Shown here one piece after another: positions 11,350 through 21,850 of a stretch of DNA of 64,000 nucleotides. Positions within the stretch are counted from its first letter, which is position 1, and every line of letters starts with the position of its first letter. A model generated the notes under the pieces. The model was not told where the DNA came from. It worked only from the letters and a program-made list of their open reading frames with translations, and did no database searches. The stretch lies in the NCBI RefSeq assembly GCF_011742875.1, contig NZ_JAAQTL010000001.1, positions 186,001-250,000 of the forward strand. Direction: 5' to 3'. Origin of the DNA: Luteibacter yeojuensis (GTDB taxonomy: Bacteria > Pseudomonadota > Gammaproteobacteria > Xanthomonadales > Rhodanobacteraceae). Both the position numbers and the translations under genes were made by a program.

Positions 11350-11682
11350 ATGTCCCAAGAACACGAACACGACCAGGAAAGTGAGCGCGGGCATGGTCTC
11401 GCCGTCGAGACCTCCCGTCCGGAAACGGCCAGGCCGCCTCTGTTCCAGGTCGTCCTGCTGAACGACGATTTCACGCCGATGGATTTCGTGATCGAGGTGC
11501 TGCGCAGTTTCTTCGGCATGGACCAGGAGCGGGCGGTGCAGGTGATGCTCCATGTCCACACACGAGGTAAGGGCGTCTGCGGCGTTTTCACCCGGGAGGT
11601 GGCAGAAACCAAGGTGACTCAGGTCAACGAATACTCACGGTCTCATCAACACCCGCTCCTGTGCACTATGGAAAAGATGTAG
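11350..11682 (+). CDS. clpS: ATP-dependent Clp protease adaptor ClpS
   Basis: ClpS binds N-end-rule substrates and delivers them to ClpAP. The 110-residue protein has a disordered acidic N-terminus of about 30 residues and then the folded core. The core carries [14 protein letters not shown], which lines the N-degron pocket, and [21 protein letters not shown]. The neighbouring clpA gene starts about 80 bp downstream on the same strand, the standard arrangement. Confidence 0.96.
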   Translation: MSQEHEHDQESERGHGLAVETSRPETARPPLFQVVLLNDDFTPMDFVIEVLRSFFGMDQERAVQVMLHVHTRGKGVCGVFTREVAETKVTQVNEYSRSHQHPLLCTMEKM

Positions 11683-11760
11683 CCGATCCCCCATCTGGAG
11701 TTCATGCGGCATTGACATGGGGCTGGTCCCCGCCGCCCACAGCTATCGGAGACGGTCCGT

Positions 11761-14028
<2,268 letters not shown>

Positions 14029-14045
14029 ACCCCGGTGCGGGACCT

Positions 14046-14087
14046 GCGGGAGCCGGCTATGCCGGCGATCCCGCGGCAGCGGGCAAG
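14046..14087. repeat. Single REP arm (GGGAGCCGGC class)
   Basis: GCGGGAGCCGGCTATGCCGGCGATCC is followed by CGCGGCAGCGGGC. It looks like one half of the paired elements seen elsewhere, without a matching right arm, and stands directly before a full element. Confidence 0.65.
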
Positions 14088-14092
14088 GGTGC

Positions 14093-14176
14093 TGTAGGAG
14101 CCGCTACAGCGGCGAGAAGCCTACGGAGCGATGTAGCGGTGAGGCGGATTCCCTCGCCGCTATAGCGGCTACTGCA
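14093..14176. repeat. REP-type palindrome pair (GTAGGAGCCGC class)
   Basis: The left arm TGTAGGAGCCGCTACAGCGG and the right arm CCGCTATAGCGGCTACTGCA are slightly diverged from each other. It lies between the convergent clpA and infA genes. Confidence 0.85.
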
Positions 14177-14195
14177 CAAGCATCCCGCACAAAAC

Positions 14196-14226
14196 AAAAA
14201 GCCGCGGCGCGTGCCGCGGCTTTTTT
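14196..14226. terminator. Bidirectional intrinsic terminator between clpA and infA
   Basis: AAAAAGCCGCGGC-gcgt-GCCGCGGCTTTTTT: an 8-bp GC stem with A-tract on the left and T-tract on the right, so it can end transcription from both clpA (+) and infA (-). Confidence 0.88.
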
Positions 14227-14255
14227 CGTTCCGAACGAAGTCGGCGCCGGGCGCC

Positions 14256-14474
14256 TTACTTCATGCGGTAGGTGATGCGCCCCTTGGTCAGGTCGTAAGG
14301 GGTCATTTCGACCTTCACCTTATCGCCCGTGAGGATGCGGATGTAATGCTTGCGCATGCGGCCGGAGATATGGGCGGTAATGACGTGCCCGTTCTCGAGC
14401 TGCACGCGGAACATGGTGTTGGGCAGGGTCTCCAGGACCGTGCCTTCCATTTCGATGACGTCGTCTTTTGCCAT
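14256..14474 (-). CDS. infA: Translation initiation factor IF-1
   Basis: A 72-residue S1/OB-fold protein that occupies the ribosomal A site during initiation. The sequence [20 protein letters not shown] and the ending KGRITYRMK are near-invariant IF-1 features. The ATG at 14474 is used; the frame is open 12 codons further upstream but the family starts at MAKDD. It is 59 bp downstream of the PHA-system gene on the same strand. Confidence 0.97.
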   Translation of the reverse strand: MAKDDVIEMEGTVLETLPNTMFRVQLENGHVITAHISGRMRKHYIRILTGDKVKVEMTPYDLTKGRITYRMK

Positions 14475-14533
14475 GTGTCCCGGGTCGGCAGACGGCCGGA
14501 ATGGCCGCATAAGTCCTCTAGTATGCCATAGGA

Positions 14534-14809
14534 TCAGCCGAACTGCTCGTCCAGCTTCTTTCGGATCTCATCCTCGATGGTGCCGCGCAGGGGCGAGAGG
14601 AGCATGCCCAGCTCCGCGGTGACGTGCACGTCGCTGGCGGAAACGGCGATCGCGCCCTTCACTCCCGAGCGCGCGAAGGTGAGGGTGTCGCCCTGCCAGG
14701 TGCCTTCCGTGCCGAATTTCTCGCGCATGCGCGCGGCCACCTTGTCGACCACGGCCCGGGCGTTCTCCACGGTGGTTCCGTGGGGACGGCGGATGTCGAT
14801 CTTCGCCAT
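14534..14809 (-). CDS. Polyhydroxyalkanoic acid system family protein
   Basis: A 91-residue protein matching the small family annotated as 'polyhydroxyalkanoic acid system protein'. It has [20 protein letters not shown], a central [15 protein letters not shown] strand pair, and a C-terminal helix [13 protein letters not shown]. It has a compact alpha/beta layout with no signal peptide. No PHA synthase or depolymerase is nearby, so the link to storage granules is by family name only. It is divergent from the FHA-domain gene and upstream of infA. Confidence 0.75.
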   Translation of the reverse strand: MAKIDIRRPHGTTVENARAVVDKVAARMREKFGTEGTWQGDTLTFARSGVKGAIAVSASDVHVTAELGMLLSPLRGTIEDEIRKKLDEQFG

Positions 14810-14971
14810 GGAAGACTCCTCGATTCGGAAAAGGAGGAGTCTAGCAGGCCCCCGGCGGAGGCGAGTCGCACCTCACGCTTCGTACGCCACGACGCGCGCT
14901 CAACTGCCCCTTTGCGTTCAATTAGATACCGCACTCTGCTAAAGTCGCGTCGTCAACGTCCCGGTCCCTCC

Positions 14972-15739
14972 ATGCGCATTGAATTCGTCAGCTCGGCACG
15001 CGGTGATTTCCACTGGTCACGGCCCGTGCTCACGATCGGTCGTGCGGACGAGTGCGACCTCGTCGTGTCCGAGGCCCAGGTGGCCGCCCGCCACGTCACC
15101 ATCCATCGCGACCGTCGCGGGCTGGTGCTCAAGGTCGAGCCCGGGGCAGGGCGCGTGTACGTCAACGCGCGGCCCGTTCGCGAGCGGGCGCTGCTCCGGC
15201 CGGGCGACAGCCTGTCGCTCGGCGACTGCCGCATGCTCGTGCGCGACGACACCGACCTCGATGCGCGCGAACGGGCCGCGCCGACGGAATCGCGTTGCAC
15301 GGTGGCCCTGCGGCCGGTGGCGGGCCCTCTTTCGGGGCGCGTGGTCGCGGTGGGCGATCGCCTCGAGCTCGGCTCCACGCACGGCGCACTGCCGCTCGAA
15401 CTGCCCGGCAACGATGCCGCGCTGCTGACCCTGGCCTGGGACGACGGGGAGCTGGTGCTCGACGCCTCGCGCGTGCCGGCGCGCCACGCCGTTCGCGTCA
15501 ACGGCGTGAAGGCGGTGCGAGCGTCGCTGCAACCCGGCGACCAGATCGGCATCGCGGCGCACCGGTTCGTGCTCGAAGGACCGGGCTGGGCCGCCGAGCC
15601 CGTCGTGGTCATGCCGGAACCCGAGCCGGAGCCGGCGTCCCGCGAAGCGGAAGCGCCGCGCGGCGACGTCTGGTGGCTGATCCTTACCGCGGCGTTGCTA
15701 GCGCTCGGTATCGCGGCGGTCCTGTTCGTCCAGTTCTAG
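14972..15739 (+). CDS. Tandem FHA-domain protein with C-terminal membrane anchor
   Basis: A 255-residue protein. Residues about 1-95 form an FHA phosphothreonine-binding domain (TIGRADECDLVV, ARHVTIHRD, VNARPVRERALLRPGD). Residues about 110-210 look like a second, degenerate FHA module (GSTHGALPLEL, RHAVRVNGVK, LQPGDQIGIAAHRFVL). A Pro/Glu linker (PEPEPEPAS) and one hydrophobic helix at the C-terminus (WWLILTAALLALGIAAVLF) follow, so the FHA domains should face the cytoplasm. The ATG at 14972 fits the FHA start. No kinase or phosphatase gene is adjacent. Confidence 0.8.
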   Translation: MRIEFVSSARGDFHWSRPVLTIGRADECDLVVSEAQVAARHVTIHRDRRGLVLKVEPGAGRVYVNARPVRERALLRPGDSLSLGDCRMLVRDDTDLDARERAAPTESRCTVALRPVAGPLSGRVVAVGDRLELGSTHGALPLELPGNDAALLTLAWDDGELVLDASRVPARHAVRVNGVKAVRASLQPGDQIGIAAHRFVLEGPGWAAEPVVVMPEPEPEPASREAEAPRGDVWWLILTAALLALGIAAVLFVQF

Positions 15740-15766
15740 TTACGAGTAAGGATCTTCGCGATGCCT

Positions 15767-15848
15767 TGTGGGAGCCGGCTGCGCCGGCGATCCCGCGGCA
15801 GCGGGCCAGGCGCCGCGAGCAATCATCGCCGCTGAAGCGGCTCCCACA
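15767..15848. repeat. REP-type palindrome pair (mixed arms)
   Basis: Left arm TGTGGGAGCCGGCTGCGCCGGC, right arm GCCGCTGAAGCGGCTCCCACA. It lies between the FHA gene and serC, both rightward. Confidence 0.85.
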
Positions 15849-15911
15849 GAGAGCGGCTTGCCGCCGTGCGTGTGGGCATAATGCGGGTTCCTCCCCGTAA
15901 GCGAGAACGAA

Positions 15912-16997
15912 GTGAGCAGAGCGTGGAATTTCAGCGCCGGCCCGGCGGCGCTGGCCGAAGCGGTCCTGAAGCGGGCGCAGGCGGAGATGCTCGACTGGAA
16001 CGGTTCCGGGGCCTCGGTGATGGAGCTTTCCCATCGCGGCAAGCGCTTCATGGAACTGGCCGCGGCCACCGAACGGCGGTTGCGCCGCCTGTTGGACATA
16101 CCGTCGAACTACAAGGTGCTGTTCCTGCAAGGCGGTGCGACCCAGCATTTCGCTCAGATCCCGATGAACCTCGCGCCGGAAGGCGGCACGGCCGATTACA
16201 TCGTCACCGGGATCTTCAGCAAGAAGGCGGCGAGCGAAGCGGCGTTCCATGTCGACGCGCGCGTCGCCGCCACCTCGGAATCGACCGATTTCCTCACGCT
16301 TCCGCCGCGGCCGGCATGGCGATTGAATCCGCAGGCCTCGTACGTCCATTACACGCCCAACGAAACCATCCGCGGCCTCGAGTTCCATGAGATTCCGGAT
16401 GTCGGCGACGTGCCGCTCGTGGCGGACATGTCATCGAACATCCTCGGCGCGCCGCTGGACGTTTCACGGTTCGGAATGATCTACGCGGGCGCGCAGAAGA
16501 ACATCGGCCCGTCCGGCCTCGTGCTGATGATCGTTCGGGACGACCTGCTGGCACGTCCGCCGCGACCGATCGCGAAGATCCTGCGCTACGCCGAGCAGGC
16601 GGCGAACGATTCGATGCTCAACACGCCGAACACCTGGGGCTGGTACCTCGCCGGCCTCACCTTCGAGTGGATCGAGCAAGAGGGTGGCCTCGCCGCCATG
16701 GCCGAGCGTAACGCGCGCAAGTCCGCGATGGTTTACGACACCATCGACGGCTCGAATGGTTTCTATCGAAACGATGTGGAGCGTGCCGCGCGTTCGCGCA
16801 TGAACGCGTCCTTCGTGCTGCACGACGGCGCGCTGGACAGCATGTTTCTGGCCGAATCCGAGGCTGCCGGCTTCATCGGCCTCAAGGGGCACAAGGCCGT
16901 CGGAGGCATGCGCGCCTCGCTCTACAACGCGGTGTCGCCGGCCGCGGTGGAAGCGCTCGTGCAATTCATGCGGGACTTTGCGGCGCGGCACGGTTAA
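15912..16997 (+). CDS. serC: Phosphoserine aminotransferase
   Basis: PLP enzyme that makes 3-phosphoserine (serine biosynthesis) and acts in pyridoxal phosphate synthesis. It has 361 residues from a GTG start, with NFSAGPAALAEAVL at the N-terminus, FLQGGATQHFAQIPMNL, and YAGAQKNIGPSGL, which holds the PLP lysine. It is first in a run with pheA, hisC and aroA, an arrangement that groups phosphoserine and aromatic/histidine transaminations. Confidence 0.96.
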   Translation: MSRAWNFSAGPAALAEAVLKRAQAEMLDWNGSGASVMELSHRGKRFMELAAATERRLRRLLDIPSNYKVLFLQGGATQHFAQIPMNLAPEGGTADYIVTGIFSKKAASEAAFHVDARVAATSESTDFLTLPPRPAWRLNPQASYVHYTPNETIRGLEFHEIPDVGDVPLVADMSSNILGAPLDVSRFGMIYAGAQKNIGPSGLVLMIVRDDLLARPPRPIAKILRYAEQAANDSMLNTPNTWGWYLAGLTFEWIEQEGGLAAMAERNARKSAMVYDTIDGSNGFYRNDVERAARSRMNASFVLHDGALDSMFLAESEAAGFIGLKGHKAVGGMRASLYNAVSPAAVEALVQFMRDFAARHG

Positions 16998-17075
16998 AGT
17001 CGGAAGTCGCCGCGGTGCAACATGGCCTCGCGGCGCAACCGTTTCACCTGCAACCACTCAGCCGCCTGGACGTCC

Positions 17076-18176
17076 ATGAGCAAGACCCCTGCCGATAAAC
17101 AAGCCACGCTTGCCGAAGCGCGTACGCGCATCGACAGCATCGACCAGCAACTGCAATCGCTCATCAGCGAGCGCGCCCGTTGGGCGCAGCAGGTCGGCCG
17201 GGCCAAGGGCCCGTTGAAGGCGGCGGTGGAATATTACCGGCCCGAACGGGAAGCCCAGGTGCTTCGCGGCGTGATCGACCGCAACGACGGCCCGCTGCCG
17301 AACGCGGAACTCGTGCGCCTGTTCCGCGAGATCATGTCGTCCTGCCTGTCGCAGCAGCAGCCGCTGAAGATCGGCTTCCTCGGCCCCGAAGGCACCTTCA
17401 GCGAGCAGGCCGTGCGCAAGCACTTCGGCCATGCCGCTTACGGCCTCCCGCTGGGCAGCATCGAGGAAGTCTTCCAGGAAGTCGCCGCCGGCAACGCGGA
17501 TTTCGGCGTCGTGCCCGTGGAGAATTCGGGGCAGGGCATGATCCAGATGACGCTGGACATGTTCCTGGTATCGAAGGCCACCATCTGCGGCGAGGTGGAG
17601 TTGCGCGTCCACCAGAACCTGCTGTCGCTGAGCGGCGAGCTGAAGGACGTGAAGCGCGTTTATTCGCATCCGCAGTCGTTGCAGCAGTGCCAGGGCTGGC
17701 TGCGCGTCAACCTGCCGCACGTGGAGCGCGTGCCGGTGTCGAGCAACGCCGAGGCGGCACGCACGGCGAAGCTCTCGCCGGAGTCCGCCGCGATCGCCGG
17801 CGAGACGGCAGGGCGCGTCTACGGCCTGAAGACCGTCGCGGGTCCCATCGAGGATCGCTCCGACAACACCACGCGCTTCCTGGTGATCGGCCGCTCGATC
17901 TTCCCGCCGTCGGGTAACGATCGCACCTCGCTGCTGGTGTCGGTGCGCGACAAGCCAGGCGCGTTGTTCGACGTGCTGAAGCCGCTCGCCAAGCACGACA
18001 TCAGCATGAACCGTATCGAGTCCCGTCCGGCACATACCGGGAAGTGGCAGTACGCGTTCTTCATCGACGTGTCCGGCCATGTGGACGATCCGGCCCTGCA
18101 GGCCGCGCTCGAAGAAATGAAACCCGCCGCCGCGGACGTACGCGTGCTCGGCTCTTACCCTGTCGCCCTCCCATGA
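17076..18176 (+). CDS. pheA: Bifunctional chorismate mutase/prephenate dehydratase (P-protein)
   Basis: Converts chorismate through prephenate to phenylpyruvate. Residues 1-95 form the AroQ-type chorismate mutase (EARTRIDSIDQQLQSLISER, YYRPEREAQVL). The dehydratase follows (IGFLGPEGTFSEQA, VVPVENSGQGMI, SHPQSLQQC, RSDNTTRFLVIG). A C-terminal ACT domain (SVRDKPGALFDVLKPLAKHDISMNRIESRP, which I split here only for identification) gives feedback inhibition by phenylalanine. It has 366 residues from the ATG at 17076. Its stop overlaps the hisC start (ATGA). Confidence 0.96.
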   Translation: MSKTPADKQATLAEARTRIDSIDQQLQSLISERARWAQQVGRAKGPLKAAVEYYRPEREAQVLRGVIDRNDGPLPNAELVRLFREIMSSCLSQQQPLKIGFLGPEGTFSEQAVRKHFGHAAYGLPLGSIEEVFQEVAAGNADFGVVPVENSGQGMIQMTLDMFLVSKATICGEVELRVHQNLLSLSGELKDVKRVYSHPQSLQQCQGWLRVNLPHVERVPVSSNAEAARTAKLSPESAAIAGETAGRVYGLKTVAGPIEDRSDNTTRFLVIGRSIFPPSGNDRTSLLVSVRDKPGALFDVLKPLAKHDISMNRIESRPAHTGKWQYAFFIDVSGHVDDPALQAALEEMKPAAADVRVLGSYPVALP

Positions 18177-19285
18177 CGTCCCCTTTCGATGCAGCCGCGC
18201 TCGCCAACCGGGCGACGTCGGCACTCCGCGCCTACGATCCCGGTCACGACCTGCCCGCGCTGCGCCTGCGCTTCGGCGCCGTCATTGCCGAACTCGGCTC
18301 CAACGAAAACCCGCTGGGTCCGAGCCCCCGCGCGATGCGCGCCGCCACGCAGGTGCTCCAGGACATCTGGCGCTATCCCGACCCGCTTGGCGCCTCGCTG
18401 AAGCGCAGGCTGTCCGAGTCGCAGGGAGTGCCCGTCAACGGCATCACGCTCGGTAACGGATCGCACGAGCTGTTGATGCTGCTGGCGCAGTGCTTCGCGG
18501 ATGCCGAGCATCCGGTGGTGCACTCGCAGTTCGGCTTCGCGGTGTTCCCGATCGCGGCGGCCGCGGCGGGCGCGCCATCGGTGGCCGTGCCCGCACTCCC
18601 CGCCGATCATCCCGAAGCGCCTTACGGGCACGATCTCGAGGCGATCGCCAAGGCCGTCACCGCCGACACGCGGCTGGTCTACCTCGCCAACCCGAACAAT
18701 CCCACGGGTACCTGGTTCGGCGACGCGACACTGGAGGCCTTCCTGGGCAAGGTCCCGGCACAGACACTGGTGGTCGTGGACGAGGCTTACCACGAGTATG
18801 TCGACGCGGAGGGTCTGAGCACCGCGGCGCGCCTGCTCGACCGTTTCCCGAACCTCGTCGTCACGCGTACCTTTTCCAAGGCCTATGCGCTCGCCGGCCT
18901 GCGTATCGGCTACATGCTGAGCCATCCGTCCGTGGCCGCCGTCTGCGAACGTCTGCGCGAGTCGTTCAACGTGAACACGGTGGCGCTCGTGGCGGCGGAA
19001 GCCGCGCTGGGGGACGATGAATATCTGGCCCGGGTGCGCGAGACGAACCGCCGCGACCGCGCCTGGCTTGCCGAAGAACTGTTGGCGCGAGGCTATCGGG
19101 TGCTGCCGTCGCAGACCAACTTCCTGCTCGTGGACCTTGGGCGCGACGCCGCGTCGTTCGAGGCGCACCTGTTCGAGCGCGGTGTGATCGTGCGTCCGAT
19201 GATCGGCTACCGGCTGCCACATACGGTGCGCGTGAGCATCGGGAGCCGGGCGGAACTGGAACGCCTGCTGGAGAACCTCCCGTGA
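18173..19285 (+). CDS. hisC: Histidinol-phosphate aminotransferase
   Basis: A 370-residue fold-type I PLP aminotransferase. Motifs seen: ELGSNENPLGPSP, YLANPNNPTGTW, VDEAYHEYVD, and RTFSKAYALAGLRIGY, which contains the PLP lysine. In this pheA-hisC-aroA context the enzyme may also act on aromatic 2-oxo acids such as phenylpyruvate, as some HisC paralogues do; no other his gene is present. The start overlaps the pheA stop by 4 bp and the end overlaps aroA by 4 bp. Confidence 0.92.
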   Translation: MTSPFDAAALANRATSALRAYDPGHDLPALRLRFGAVIAELGSNENPLGPSPRAMRAATQVLQDIWRYPDPLGASLKRRLSESQGVPVNGITLGNGSHELLMLLAQCFADAEHPVVHSQFGFAVFPIAAAAAGAPSVAVPALPADHPEAPYGHDLEAIAKAVTADTRLVYLANPNNPTGTWFGDATLEAFLGKVPAQTLVVVDEAYHEYVDAEGLSTAARLLDRFPNLVVTRTFSKAYALAGLRIGYMLSHPSVAAVCERLRESFNVNTVALVAAEAALGDDEYLARVRETNRRDRAWLAEELLARGYRVLPSQTNFLLVDLGRDAASFEAHLFERGVIVRPMIGYRLPHTVRVSIGSRAELERLLENLP

Positions 19286-20586
19286 GGCGGGTGGACTGGA
19301 CCAGCCGCGCGGGCGGCCCCCTGCGCGGCGGGATCGTCGTGCCGGGCGACAAATCCGTTTCGCATCGCGCGCTGATGTTCGGCGCCATCGCCGAAGGTGT
19401 GACGCACATCCGCGGCTTCCTCGAAGGCGAGGACACACGCGCCACCGCCGCCATCCTCGGCCAGCTCGGCGTGCGCTTCGAGACCCCGTCGGCGGGAGAA
19501 CGCGTCGTCCACGGCGTGGGCCTCCACGGTCTTCGGGGCAGCGTCGAGGTGCTCGACTGCGGCAACGCGGGAACCGGCATGCGCCTGCTCGCCGGCCTGC
19601 TCGCGGGGCAGGCCTTCGACTCCACCCTGGTCGGCGACGAATCGCTGTCGCGCCGGCCGATGCGCCGTGTGACCGATCCCCTGGCGTCGATGGGCGCGTC
19701 GATCGACACGACCGACGGCAAGCCGCCGCTGCGAATCCATGGCGGTGCCGCGCTGCACGGCGTGACCTACCATCCGCCGGTCGCCAGTGCCCAGATCAAA
19801 TCAGCGCTGCTGCTGGCAGGCCTCTACGCGGAAGGATTCACGGAGGTGGTGGAACCCCATCCGACGCGCGACTACACGGAGAGCATGCTGAAGGCTTTCG
19901 GTTGGCCCATCGACTATTCGCCGGGACGCGCGCGCCTCGAAGGCGGCCATGTGTTGCGGGCGGTCGACGTGGATGTACCGGCCGACTTCTCGTCCGCGGC
20001 GTTCTTCGTCGTGGCCGCCTGCATCGTGCCGGGTTCCGACGTGCGCCTGAAGGCCGTTGGCCTCAATCCGCGGCGCACGGGCCTGCTGGCGGCACTTCGC
20101 CTCATGGGTGCCGACATCGTCGTGGAGAACGAGCGCCGCAGTGGCGGCGAGCCCATCGGGGACCTCGTCGTCCGCTACGCGCCACTGCACGGCGTGGAGC
20201 TGCCGCTGGAGGTCGTTCCCGACATGATCGACGAGTTCCCCGCATTGTTCGTCGCGGCCGCCGTGGCCGACGGCACCACGACGATCCGCGGCGCGGCGGA
20301 GCTGCGCGTGAAGGAATCCGACCGCATCGCCAGCATGGCCAGCGGCCTGAAGGCCTGCGGGGTGTCGATCGAGGAGCTTCCCGACGGTGCGATCATCCGC
20401 GGCGGCCCCATCGGGGGCGGTCACATCGACAGCCATGGCGACCATCGCATCGCCATGAGCTTCGCCATCGCGGGGCTCGTGGCCTCGGCCCCCATCGCCA
20501 TCGGCGACTGCGCCAATGTCGCAACCTCGTTCCCGGGCTTCATGGAACTGGCGAATGGAGCGGGATTCCACCTCGTCCAAGCCTGA
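19282..20586 (+). CDS. aroA: 3-phosphoshikimate 1-carboxyvinyltransferase (EPSP synthase)
   Basis: Joins shikimate-3-phosphate and PEP in the chorismate pathway. The GTG start at 19282 overlaps the hisC stop; 434 residues. Motifs: VPGDKSVSHRALMFGA, GNAGTGMRLL, RPMRRVTDPLASMG, SAQIKSALLLAGL, DEFPALFVAAA and SHGDHRIAMSFAIAG. GDK-S and SAQ-I-K place it near class II EPSP synthases, but RDYTE and NPRRTG differ from the class II consensus RxHxE and NxTR. It is the last gene of the serC-pheA-hisC-aroA run and is followed by two REP elements. Confidence 0.95.
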   Translation: MRRVDWTSRAGGPLRGGIVVPGDKSVSHRALMFGAIAEGVTHIRGFLEGEDTRATAAILGQLGVRFETPSAGERVVHGVGLHGLRGSVEVLDCGNAGTGMRLLAGLLAGQAFDSTLVGDESLSRRPMRRVTDPLASMGASIDTTDGKPPLRIHGGAALHGVTYHPPVASAQIKSALLLAGLYAEGFTEVVEPHPTRDYTESMLKAFGWPIDYSPGRARLEGGHVLRAVDVDVPADFSSAAFFVVAACIVPGSDVRLKAVGLNPRRTGLLAALRLMGADIVVENERRSGGEPIGDLVVRYAPLHGVELPLEVVPDMIDEFPALFVAAAVADGTTTIRGAAELRVKESDRIASMASGLKACGVSIEELPDGAIIRGGPIGGGHIDSHGDHRIAMSFAIAGLVASAPIAIGDCANVATSFPGFMELANGAGFHLVQA

Positions 20587-20613
20587 GGAAGCCCAAACTG
20601 TAGCAATTGTCTT

Positions 20614-20694
20614 TGTGGGAGCCGCTTCAGCGGCGATGGGTGCTCGCGACACGCTGGCGCGCTGCCGCGGGATGGCCGGCACAGCCGGCTCCCA
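20614..20694. repeat. REP-type palindrome pair (mixed arms)
   Basis: Left arm TGTGGGAGCCGCTTCAGCGG, right arm GCCGGCACAGCCGGCTCCCA. First of two elements in tandem between aroA and kdsB. Confidence 0.85.
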
Positions 20695-20718
20695 GAAGGT
20701 TCCCTCAGGGCCCGCTTC

Positions 20719-20796
20719 TGTAGGAGCCGCCATGGCGGCGAGAGCACTCTTGCCACGTGTTCGCAAGGTTTCCTCGCCGCCATGGCGGCTCCTACA
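20719..20796. repeat. REP-type palindrome pair (GTAGGAGCCGC class)
   Basis: Arms TGTAGGAGCCGCCATGGCGG and its exact complement; the core palindrome is GCCGCCATGGCGGC. It ends about 50 bp before the kdsB start. Confidence 0.9.
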
Positions 20797-20847
20797 AGGG
20801 CCGCGAAGGCGCTACGCTTCCGTTTCCCGAGGACTCGGATACCCCCC

Positions 20848-21639
20848 ATGGCTGCAAAGATTCCCCCGTTCGTCGTCGTGGTGCCCGCGCGCTTCGGCTC
20901 CACCCGGCTTCCGGGCAAGCCGCTGCTGAAGATCGGTGGCGAGTCGATGATCCGGCGGGTGGCCGCGAGAGCGGGGCAGGCGGGGGCGGCGCAGGTGGTG
21001 GTCGCCACCGACGACGAGCGCGTGGTCCATGAACTCCGCGGCTGTGGCGACATCCTGGTCTGCATGACCCGGGAGGACCACGCCTCGGGCAGCGACCGTA
21101 TCGCCGAGACCGCGGGTTACTTCGGCTGGCCGGACGATACCGTGGTCGTGAATCTCCAGGGCGACGAGCCGTTCGCCCCCGCCGCGGGGATTCGCGCCGT
21201 GGTGGCCACACTGGCCGGCGACGAGGCGCCCATGGCCACCCTGGCGACGCCCATCGAGGAAGCCGGCGAGCTTTTCGATCCCAACGTGGTCAAGGTCGTT
21301 CGTGGCGGCAACGGCAGGGCGCTGTACTTCACCCGCGCGCCCGCCCCGTGGGCCCGGGACGCTTTCGCCCGCGACCGGGGCGCACTCCCGCCCGACGTGC
21401 CCTTCCTGCGTCATATCGGTATCTACGCCTACCGGGCAGGCTTCCTGCGCCGCCTGGCGGCCCTGCCGCGGACGCCACTGGAGCAGGCCGAATCGCTCGA
21501 GCAGCTCCGCGCCCTGGAGCACGGCTACGCCATTTCGGTCAGCCCCACCCCCGAACCCTTCCCCCCCGGTATCGACACAGCCGAAGACCTGGCCCGGGCC
21601 GAGCGCTGGCTGGCTGGGCAGGTCCGGGAGAAGTTGTAG
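20848..21639 (+). CDS. kdsB: 3-deoxy-manno-octulosonate cytidylyltransferase (CMP-Kdo synthetase)
   Basis: Activates Kdo with CTP for lipopolysaccharide inner-core assembly. It has 263 residues from the ATG at 20848 (MAAKIPPFVVVV). The nucleotidyltransferase signature PARFGSTRLPGKPL lies at the N-terminus, with VVVNLQGDEPF and the mid-protein HIGIYAYRAGFL motif. The frame stays open into the upstream REP element, but that part is not coding by family comparison. A 211-bp gap separates it from uvrC. Confidence 0.96.
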   Translation: MAAKIPPFVVVVPARFGSTRLPGKPLLKIGGESMIRRVAARAGQAGAAQVVVATDDERVVHELRGCGDILVCMTREDHASGSDRIAETAGYFGWPDDTVVVNLQGDEPFAPAAGIRAVVATLAGDEAPMATLATPIEEAGELFDPNVVKVVRGGNGRALYFTRAPAPWARDAFARDRGALPPDVPFLRHIGIYAYRAGFLRRLAALPRTPLEQAESLEQLRALEHGYAISVSPTPEPFPPGIDTAEDLARAERWLAGQVREKL

Positions 21640-21850
21640 GGTTTTTCCTGCACATGGCCGTGGACCGGCCCTACAAGCAGCGCAGGACTTCACCGAGCGC
21701 GCGAGCAAGGGCCCCGACGTAATCTAACCCCGTCGCCACACTCACCCCTAGCAGGACGGCGACGCTCCCAAGGAAGGTCCTCGCCGGCATGGCCCATCCC
21801 CATGCCGGCGTTTTCGCGTCCGCGATCCGCCAACGCGGTAAAATGACGGA

